Shown one piece after another: positions 7,022 through 12,375 of a DNA stretch of 12,375 bases. How positions within the stretch are numbered: position 1 is the first letter of the stretch; every line of letters begins with the position of its first letter. The position numbers and the translations under genes were made by a program. The notes beneath the pieces are model-generated. The model was not told where the DNA came from and made no database searches. It was given only the letters and a program-made list of their open reading frames with translations. Location of the stretch: assembly GCA_020853995.1 (NCBI GenBank), contig JADYXV010000340.1:1-12375 (forward strand), written 5' to 3'. Origin of the DNA: Novosphingobium sp. (lineage in GTDB: Bacteria > Pseudomonadota > Alphaproteobacteria > Sphingomonadales > Sphingomonadaceae).

Positions 7022-7071
7022 CGTTCATCATGGCGAGCATACCAAGCTGCCGTCAAAACTTCGGGAACACC

Positions 7072-9942
7072 ATGCAGAGACTTATTTCGACCAGCCTGCT
7101 TGCCATCGCCGCAACATTGCCCATCCAGGCCATCGCAAAAGAAGCACAACCGGCTTCAATGGCACCTGCCCCGCTGGCCGATCTGGTCAGCAAAGTGCAG
7201 ATCCCTTATGACAGCTTCAAGCTGGACAACGGGTTGACGGTTCTGGTCCACACGGATCGCAAAGCGCCGGTTGTGGCGGTATCGATCTGGTATGGTGTGG
7301 GTTCAAAGCATGAGCCGAAAGGCAAAACCGGCTTTGCGCACTTGTTTGAACACCTGATGTTCAATGGCACCGAAAACGTGCCCGGCGACTTCTTCCAGCC
7401 ATTGACGCAAGTGGGCGCGACCGATGCGAATGGCACGACGTGGTTTGATCGCACGAACTACTATCAGACCGTACCCACCGGCGCGCTGGACATGACGCTG
7501 ATGATGGAAAGCGACCGTATGGGCCATCTGCTTGGCGCAGTGACGCAGAAGGTTCTCGATAACCAGCGCGGCGTGGTGCAAAACGAAAAGCGGCAGGGGG
7601 ACAACAACCCCTTTGGCATGGTCGAGTACGAACAACTTGAGAACCTGTATCCTTCAGGCCATCCCTATCACCACTCCACCATCGGTTCGATGGCCGACCT
7701 TGATTCGGCAAGCCTTGATGATGTGAAGGGCTGGTTCAAGGACAATTATGCCCCCAACAACGCAATTCTTGTGCTGGCAGGCGATGTTGATGTGGCAACA
7801 GCCAAGGCCAAAGTGGCCAAGTGGTTCGGTGACATCCCGTCTGGCCCGGCGGTAAAGCAGGTCAGCGCACCGGTGCCAACACTGCCCGCCCCCCTTGCCA
7901 AGACGATCAAGGATCAAGTGGCCACCACACGCATTTATCGCACGTGGGCCGTGCCGGGGCTGGACAATCCTGATTACCTGCCGCTCGATCTGGCAGCATC
8001 GGTTTTGGGCGGACTGGCCTCGTCACGCCTGGATGACGCACTCGTCCGGCAACAAAAGGTAGCCGTCGCAGTTTCGTCAAGTGCATCGATTTTTGCGCAA
8101 GCGGGACAATTCGAAGTGATGGCCGACGTAACACCTGGTCAGGACGTGGCCAAAGTTGCTGCTGCACTAGACGCCGAAATCGCAAAATTCATCAAGGAAG
8201 GGCCGACCGCCGATGAAATGCTGCGGGCGGCGACATCGGCCACTGCGGGCGAAATCCGCGGGTTGGAAACCACCGGCGGCGGCGCTGGCAAAGCGCCCAC
8301 ACTGGCCGAAGGGCTGCTCTACAACGGTGATCCACAACATTATCGCACGGAACTGGCACGCATCGCTGCGATGAAGCCTGTCGACGTGACCGCTGCCATG
8401 CAGAAGTGGCTGACACGACCTGTTTTCGCACTGACGGTGGAGCCCGGTGCGCGTGAACAAGGCGGCGAAGGGCGCGCCGGCTTCTTTACCAAAGAGGCAT
8501 CCGGCGGCCACCCCGCATATTTCCGCGATCCCGATGCACTTGCAAAAGGTGCGCCCGTCGCCAGCGTCGGTCCGGCTGATCGTTCGAAACTTCCTGCGGT
8601 GGGCGAACTGACGCCGCTGGATTTCCCGACGATTGAGCGCGCTACACTGAAAAACGGCATCCCGGTCTATTTCGCGCGGCGCACCGCCGTCCCCACGGTT
8701 TCCGTCCGCATCAGTTTTGACGCAGGCTATGCGGCTGATCCGAAATCGGCACTGGGCACACAGTCCTTGCTGCTGAATCTGATGAACGAGGGCACGCAAA
8801 AGCTTGATAGTTCGGCCTTGGCGCGTGAAAAGGAACGCTTGGGTGCCAACATCCGCCTTTCGGCCAATTCGGACATGACTTCGTTCCAGCTCGATGCGCT
8901 GTCCTCCAATCTTGCGCCCTCGCTTGGCCTGCTATCTGACGTAGTGCTGCATCCGGCGCTTGATCCCGCAGAGCTGGAGCGCGTGCGCACGCAACAACTC
9001 ACCGGTATTGCAGCCGAGATGAAGAACCCCTCGGCACTGGCCGCACGCGTGCTCAATCCGGCTCTTTATGGCACGCAGTTCCCTTATGCATTTCCGCCCA
9101 GCGGCAGTGGTGATCCCGCGGTGGTCCAAACGCTCAAGCGTGAGGATCTGGCAGGATTCCATGCGCGCTGGTTCCGCCCCGATACGGCCAGAATCTTTGT
9201 CGTAGGCGACACCACGCTGGATCAGGTGGTCAAGATCCTCGAAGGATCTTTTGGCAACTGGAAGGCTAACCGCATGGCCCGTCCGGTCAAGGACTTCTCT
9301 GCACCGATCCCGGCACCCAAGGCGCGCGTCATTCTGGTAAACCGCCCCGGGTCGCCGCAGTCCTATATCTTGGGTGGCAAAGTTATCGATGCCAAGGGCA
9401 CTGACGATCTGCTCGCACTGGGCACTGCCAACGACATTCTTGGTGGCAACTTCCTGGGCCGGATCAACATGAATCTGCGCGAGAACAAGGGCTGGAGTTA
9501 CGGCACTTACAACGGCGTGACCGAGCCGCTTGACCGCATCAGCTTCCGCGTAGTCGCACCTGTCCAAACCGACCGCACGGGAGAGGCGATCGCTGAAATC
9601 CGCAAGGAAATCCGCGCATTTTCAAGCACCAACGGAGTGAAGCCGGTTGAACTCGATTGGTCAACCAAGAGCAGCGCACGTGAACTGCCTGGCATGTTCG
9701 AGACCAGCGGCGCGGTACTGGATGGCATGGCCAAGATCATCAATTACAAGCGCCCCGATGATTACTACGAAACGCTGGCGGCCAAATACGACAAGATGAC
9801 TACTGCCGATGCTGACAAGGCATTCCGTTCAAAGATCACGATGGATGGCATGGTCTGGGTTGTGGTGGGCGATGCCGCCAAGGTTAAGCCGCAATTGGAG
9901 ACCCTCGGCTTGCCAATCGAGGAAGTGCCCGAAGCAAAATAG
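7072..9942 (+). CDS. Secreted M16-family (insulinase/pitrilysin-like) zinc peptidase, fused active and degenerate halves
   Basis: Exported metallopeptidase of the inverzincin type, expected to degrade peptides in an enclosed chamber. From the ATG at 7072 it is 956 aa. Residues 1-22 form a signal peptide ending AIA. The first half has the inverted zinc motif HLFEH (90-94) and the distal ligand Glu172 in QNEKRQ, 77 residues after His94, so it should be active. An M16 C-type domain follows at about 210-390. The second half starts near 520 (ERATLKNGIPVYF); at the motif position it reads SLLLNLMNEG, so it is catalytically dead. Arg803 and Tyr810 (LRENKGWSYG) match the family's conserved substrate-binding Arg/Tyr pair. 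Upstream in-frame starts (6973, 7030) would bury the signal peptide. A weak GGGAA precedes 7072. Divergent from the M28 gene. Confidence 0.93.
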   Translation: MQRLISTSLLAIAATLPIQAIAKEAQPASMAPAPLADLVSKVQIPYDSFKLDNGLTVLVHTDRKAPVVAVSIWYGVGSKHEPKGKTGFAHLFEHLMFNGTENVPGDFFQPLTQVGATDANGTTWFDRTNYYQTVPTGALDMTLMMESDRMGHLLGAVTQKVLDNQRGVVQNEKRQGDNNPFGMVEYEQLENLYPSGHPYHHSTIGSMADLDSASLDDVKGWFKDNYAPNNAILVLAGDVDVATAKAKVAKWFGDIPSGPAVKQVSAPVPTLPAPLAKTIKDQVATTRIYRTWAVPGLDNPDYLPLDLAASVLGGLASSRLDDALVRQQKVAVAVSSSASIFAQAGQFEVMADVTPGQDVAKVAAALDAEIAKFIKEGPTADEMLRAATSATAGEIRGLETTGGGAGKAPTLAEGLLYNGDPQHYRTELARIAAMKPVDVTAAMQKWLTRPVFALTVEPGAREQGGEGRAGFFTKEASGGHPAYFRDPDALAKGAPVASVGPADRSKLPAVGELTPLDFPTIERATLKNGIPVYFARRTAVPTVSVRISFDAGYAADPKSALGTQSLLLNLMNEGTQKLDSSALAREKERLGANIRLSANSDMTSFQLDALSSNLAPSLGLLSDVVLHPALDPAELERVRTQQLTGIAAEMKNPSALAARVLNPALYGTQFPYAFPPSGSGDPAVVQTLKREDLAGFHARWFRPDTARIFVVGDTTLDQVVKILEGSFGNWKANRMARPVKDFSAPIPAPKARVILVNRPGSPQSYILGGKVIDAKGTDDLLALGTANDILGGNFLGRINMNLRENKGWSYGTYNGVTEPLDRISFRVVAPVQTDRTGEAIAEIRKEIRAFSSTNGVKPVELDWSTKSSARELPGMFETSGAVLDGMAKIINYKRPDDYYETLAAKYDKMTTADADKAFRSKITMDGMVWVVVGDAAKVKPQLETLGLPIEEVPEAK

Positions 9943-9954
9943 GACAAACCTTTA

Positions 9955-9978
9955 CCCCCTCCTCTGACGGGGAGGGGG
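9955..9978. repeat. GC-rich hairpin after the M16 gene
   Basis: CCCCCTCC (9955-9962) pairs perfectly with GGAGGGGG (9971-9978), and two further pairs inside (one G-U) give a 10-bp stem with a TGAC loop. It begins 12 bases after the M16 stop codon. No T run follows on either strand, so it is not a standard terminator. It resembles REP-like 3' hairpins and may stabilise or attenuate the transcript. Confidence 0.6.
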
Positions 9979-9993
9979 CGATCTGCCTTGCTA

Positions 9994-10013
9994 TTGACAT
10001 GTTTGTAGATAAT
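9994..10013 (+). promoter_or_regulatory. AT-rich putative promoter/operator patch before the 98-residue gene
   Basis: TTGACA (9994-9999) and GATAAT (10008-10013) are good -35-like and -10-like words, but only 8 bases apart, too close to work together. TTGCTA (9988-9993) with GATAAT has a 14-base spacer, also short. The patch includes GACA-TGTT-TGTA (9996-10007), a near dyad loosely like BlaI/CopY-type operators. I report it as the only promoter-like DNA in this gap; the exact promoter is not resolved. Confidence 0.25.
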
Positions 10014-10031
10014 CTTCGGCCGGTAACAACC

Positions 10032-10040
10032 GGAGAGAGA
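10032..10040 (+). promoter_or_regulatory. Ribosome binding site deciding the 98-residue gene start
   Basis: GGAGAGAGA precedes the ATG at 10044, with GGAG 8 bases away. It favours this ATG over the in-frame ATG at 9999. The first GG is also the end of a small hairpin (CCGGT 10020-10024 with ACCGG 10029-10033), which could modulate access. Confidence 0.65.
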
Positions 10041-10043
10041 CCC

Positions 10044-10340
10044 ATGTCCGTTGCAGGCATTTACAATTGCGTCACCAAAACCCCTATGGGCGACCAGACC
10101 AGCACCTTTACCGTCAACCCGGATGGCGACAGCTTCACTGGCAACAATATCGGCCAAATGGGGTCGATGGACGTCGAATCTGGCAAGGTTGAGGGCAACA
10201 CCCTGATCTGGCAGATGAAAATGACCACGCCCATGCCCATGACGCTGGACTGCAAAGCCACCATTGATGGCGAAACGCTGACCGGCACGGTAACGGCAGG
10301 GATGTTTGGCACTTTCCCGATGGAAGGGACGCGGGCCTGA
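10044..10340 (+). CDS. Conserved-looking small protein of unknown function, internally duplicated and Met-rich
   Basis: I do not recognise this gene. From the ATG at 10044 it encodes 98 residues with no signal peptide or membrane segment, so it is probably cytosolic. The sequence is rich in Thr, Gly and Met (10 Met) and looks all-beta, with strand-turn patterns such as NPDGDSFTG and IDGETLTG. Two halves appear related: TPM at 13-15, DG-x-S-F-TG, then MG and E-x-G, against TPM at 62-64, DG-E-T-L-TG, then MFG and ME-G, offset about 49 residues. Cys9 and Cys70 are the only cysteines. It has a good ribosome site and is bounded by its own hairpins, so it is probably a single-gene unit. Similar GxxxGNT-type beta repeats occur in uncharacterised bacterial proteins; function is not inferred. 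Confidence 0.78.
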   Translation: MSVAGIYNCVTKTPMGDQTSTFTVNPDGDSFTGNNIGQMGSMDVESGKVEGNTLIWQMKMTTPMPMTLDCKATIDGETLTGTVTAGMFGTFPMEGTRA

Positions 10341-10347
10341 ATTGACC

Positions 10348-10374
10348 AAGGGGAAGGCATCGCGCCTTCCCCTT
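10348..10374. terminator. Stem-loop terminator between convergent genes
   Basis: AAGGGGAAGGC (10348-10358) and GCCTTCCCCTT (10364-10374) form a perfect 11-bp stem with an ATCGC loop. It lies 7 bases after the + strand stop at 10340 and 10 bases from the gatB stop at 10385. Because the stem starts with AA and ends with TT it can serve both directions, though the T tracts are short (TTT on the + strand). Confidence 0.75.
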
Positions 10375-10384
10375 TGATGATCCC

Positions 10385-11878
10385 TTACGCCAACTTTTTC
10401 TTCAAAAGATCGTTGATCATTTGCGGGTTGGCTTTGCCTTGCATCGCCTTCATTGTTTGTCCGACGAAGAAGCCGAACAGGGCTTCCTTGCCTGATTTGT
10501 ACTGCTCAACCTTGTCGGCATTGTTGGCCAGAATGGTGTCGATAGCCGCTTCGATCGCGCCAGTATCGGTCGTCTGTTTCAGGCCGTCGCGTTCTACGAT
10601 GACTGCCGCACCGTCACCGGTTTCAAGCATCTTTTCCAGCACTTGCTTGGCGATGGAGCCAGAGATGGTGGAATCGGCCACCAGAGCAAGCAGTTCTGCA
10701 CCGGCCGCAGGGCTGATGGGTGAGGTTTCGAGACTTTTGCCAAGCTTGTTCAGCGCGCCGAACAATTCCGAGATCAGCCAATTGGCGGCCTGCTTGGCCA
10801 CATCGGCTTCGGGCTTGTTCGCCTTGGCCGCGGTTTCTGCCAGCAGCAGTTCGAACCAGCGCGCGGTTTCAACTTCTGCGGTCAATACGCTGGCGTTGTA
10901 AGCCGAAAGGCCAAGCGCCGTTTCATAGCGCTGGCGCTTTGCGTCAGGCAGTTCGGGCAGGCTGGCGCGGCATTCTTCAAGAAACGCGTCATCCAGTTCC
11001 AGCGGCAGCAGATCGGGATCAGGGAAATAGCGGTAATCGTGCGCGTCTTCCTTTGACCGCATCGAACGGGTTTCGTTGCGATCAGGATCATACAGGCGCG
11101 TTTCCTGCACGACTTTGCCGCCGTCCTCGATCAGCGCGACCTGCCGCTTGGCTTCCTGTTCGACCACAGCCATCACGAAGCGCACGGAGTTGACGTTCTT
11201 CGTCTCGGTCCGCGTGCCCAGTTCACCGCCCGGCTTGCGCACCGAAACGTTGACGTCAGCCCGCATCGAGCCCTGGTCCATGTTGCCATCGCACGAGCCG
11301 ACGAAGCGCAGGATCGTGCGCAGCTTGGACAGATAAGCCCCAGCCTCGGCAGGCGATCCCATGTCAGGGCGGCTGACGATTTCCATCAGCGCCACACCCG
11401 AGCGGTTCAGGTCGACATAGGACATCGTAGGGTGCTGATCGTGCATCAGCTTGCCTGCGTCCTGCTCCACGTGGATGCGCTCAACCCCGATTGTCTTCTT
11501 GGTATCGGGGTTCTTGTCGTCCAGCTGGATTTCAATCGCGCCCTCACCCACGATAGGGTGGTAAAGCTGGCTGATCTGATAGCCCTGCGGCAAATCGGCG
11601 TAGAAGTAGTTCTTACGGTCAAACCGCGACCATTTGTTGATCTGCGCGTTGATCGCCATGCCGGTGCGCACGGCCTGCCGGATGCATTCGCGGTTCGGCA
11701 CAGGCAACATGCCGGGCATCGCGGCGTCCACCAGGCTCACTTGCGTGTTCGGTTCAGCCCCGAACGCCGTCGCGGCGCCGGAAAAGAGCTTGGCATTGGT
11801 GGTGATCTGCGCATGGACTTCAAGGCCGACCACGACCTCCCATTCGCCGGTGTCGCCCTGGATACGATATTCGCTCAT
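10385..11878 (-). CDS. gatB: Aspartyl/glutamyl-tRNA(Asn/Gln) amidotransferase subunit B
   Basis: GatB is the subunit of cytosolic GatCAB that binds misacylated Glu-tRNA(Gln) or Asp-tRNA(Asn) and phosphorylates the side chain so it can be amidated. From the ATG at 11878 it is 497 aa, normal for the family. Landmarks are VVVGLEVHAQ (15-24), FDRKNYFYADLPQGYQ (86-101), RIHVEQDAGK (134-143), the GatB signature VDLNRSGVALMEIVS (155-169) and GSMRADVNVSVR (203-214), then a C-terminal GatB/YqeY helical domain ending NDLLKKKLA. Where many GatB proteins have a CPxC segment this one reads VSLVDAAMPG, so that metal-site cysteine pair is absent. The frame continues 32 codons upstream into gatA; that extension is rejected. 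gatA ends one base before this start, indicating translational coupling. Confidence 0.97.
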   Translation of the reverse strand: MSEYRIQGDTGEWEVVVGLEVHAQITTNAKLFSGAATAFGAEPNTQVSLVDAAMPGMLPVPNRECIRQAVRTGMAINAQINKWSRFDRKNYFYADLPQGYQISQLYHPIVGEGAIEIQLDDKNPDTKKTIGVERIHVEQDAGKLMHDQHPTMSYVDLNRSGVALMEIVSRPDMGSPAEAGAYLSKLRTILRFVGSCDGNMDQGSMRADVNVSVRKPGGELGTRTETKNVNSVRFVMAVVEQEAKRQVALIEDGGKVVQETRLYDPDRNETRSMRSKEDAHDYRYFPDPDLLPLELDDAFLEECRASLPELPDAKRQRYETALGLSAYNASVLTAEVETARWFELLLAETAAKANKPEADVAKQAANWLISELFGALNKLGKSLETSPISPAAGAELLALVADSTISGSIAKQVLEKMLETGDGAAVIVERDGLKQTTDTGAIEAAIDTILANNADKVEQYKSGKEALFGFFVGQTMKAMQGKANPQMINDLLKKKLA

Positions 11879-11879
11879 C

Positions 11880-12375
11880 TTACCACCACTTTGCCGGACG
11901 GGCTGTAAACTGCGCACGCTGTTCGAGCGCGAGGCTGGCGTTGAGAACGCCTTGCTCGTCGAATGCCTTGCCAATCACTTGCAGGCCGAGCGGCAAGCCG
12001 CTGCGGTCCAAGCCTGCGGGCACCGACATCGCAGGCAGGCCCGCAAGGCTGGCAGGCACTGAGAACACGTCGTTCAGGTACATTTCCAGCGGGTCTGCGC
12101 TCTTTTCGCCCAGCGCGAAGGCCGATGACGGCGCGGTCGGGGCGAGGATCACGTCAACCAGCTTGAACGCTTCGGTGAAATCGCGCGCAATCAGGGCGCG
12201 GACCTTCTGGGCCTGTGTGTAATAGGCATCGTAGAAGCCTGCCGATAGAACATAAGTGCCGATCATGATGCGGCGCTTCACCTCTGGCCCGAAGCCGGCG
12301 GCGCGGGTGGCGGCATACATGTCTTGCAGGCCCGCGCCATCGGGCAGATCGCGCAAGCCATAACGCACGCCATCA
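11880..12375 (-). CDS. gatA: Glutamyl-tRNA(Gln) amidotransferase subunit A, C-terminal part (cut by the window edge)
   Basis: The last 165 or so residues of GatA, the glutaminase subunit of GatCAB that releases ammonia from glutamine and channels it to GatB. The visible frame reads DGVRYGLRDL, then FGPEVKRRIMIGTYVLSAGFYDAYY, with conserved segments VDVILAPTAPSSAF, FSVPASLAGLPAMSVPAG and GLPLGLQVIG, all typical of GatA and the amidase-signature family C terminus. The catalytic Lys-Ser-Ser triad lies outside the window. The in-frame GTG at 12368 is internal (Val in DGVRYG), not a start: the reading frame stays open to base 12375. The stop is TAA at 11882-11880 and gatB begins one base further on, so the two subunits are probably made from one message. 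gatC is not in view. Confidence 0.95.
   Translation of the reverse strand, partial: DGVRYGLRDLPDGAGLQDMYAATRAAGFGPEVKRRIMIGTYVLSAGFYDAYYTQAQKVRALIARDFTEAFKLVDVILAPTAPSSAFALGEKSADPLEMYLNDVFSVPASLAGLPAMSVPAGLDRSGLPLGLQVIGKAFDEQGVLNASLALEQRAQFTARPAKWW

Noticed and set aside
9955..9978. Intrinsic terminator of the M16 gene
   Set aside because: Stable stem, but neither strand has a T run after it; reported as a hairpin only.
9765..10349. 194-codon minus-strand frame spanning the M16 end, the hairpin and the 98-residue gene
   Set aside because: Antisense to two supported genes and crosses structured intergenic DNA; no ribosome site or domain visible.
1..12375. CRISPR array, tRNA/rRNA gene, insertion sequence, phage, toxin-antitoxin or other accessory system
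   Set aside because: No regularly spaced direct repeats, transposase or integrase motifs, cloverleaf sequences or small overlapping gene pairs were seen; the gene content is core-genome in character.

Overview
The window reads as ordinary chromosomal DNA of an alphaproteobacterium, most likely a sphingomonad (Sphingomonadales, Novosphingobium-like). This is inferred from the GC-rich coding sequence, the protein types (tandem-HAMP chemoreceptor, sphingomonad-style secreted M28 and M16 metallopeptidases, GatCAB amidotransferase) and an intergenic inverted repeat built from CACGCAGAG-type units. No taxonomic marker such as rRNA is present, so this is not proven. Coding density is high. No gap without a gene exceeds 300 bases; the largest are 4994-5242 and 6863-7071.

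Layout. Positions 33-1922 (+) encode a transmembrane methyl-accepting chemotaxis protein. It is followed 57 bases later by a small secreted protein consisting of little more than a TonB C-terminal domain (1980-2324, +) and an intrinsic terminator. Convergent to these is clpB (2414-4993, -), the ClpB disaggregase, with a likely heat-shock sigma-32 promoter at 5020-5047. Upstream of that promoter lies a long imperfect inverted repeat (5113-5238), which begins 4 bases beyond the stop codon of a secreted M28 metallopeptidase gene (5243-6862, -). Divergent from that gene is a large secreted M16 peptidase with an active and a degenerate half (7072-9942, +). The 209-base gap between the two start codons holds a candidate promoter and a 43-base dyad. 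Next come a GC-rich hairpin, a 98-residue protein of unknown function (10044-10340, +) and a perfect 11-bp stem-loop between convergent genes. The window ends with gatB (10385-11878, -) and the 3' part of gatA (11880-12375, -), one base apart.

Function. Most genes are independent housekeeping or cell-envelope functions: signal sensing, protein disaggregation, envelope or periplasmic proteolysis, and tRNA-dependent amidation. The only pair with a plausible joint role is the divergent M28/M16 secreted peptidases. I see no phage, transposon, CRISPR, toxin-antitoxin, defence or biosynthetic cluster and no clear novel system. The most interesting leads are small: the dyad between the peptidases, the orphan TonB-domain protein, the internally duplicated Met-rich 98-residue protein and the long inverted repeat.
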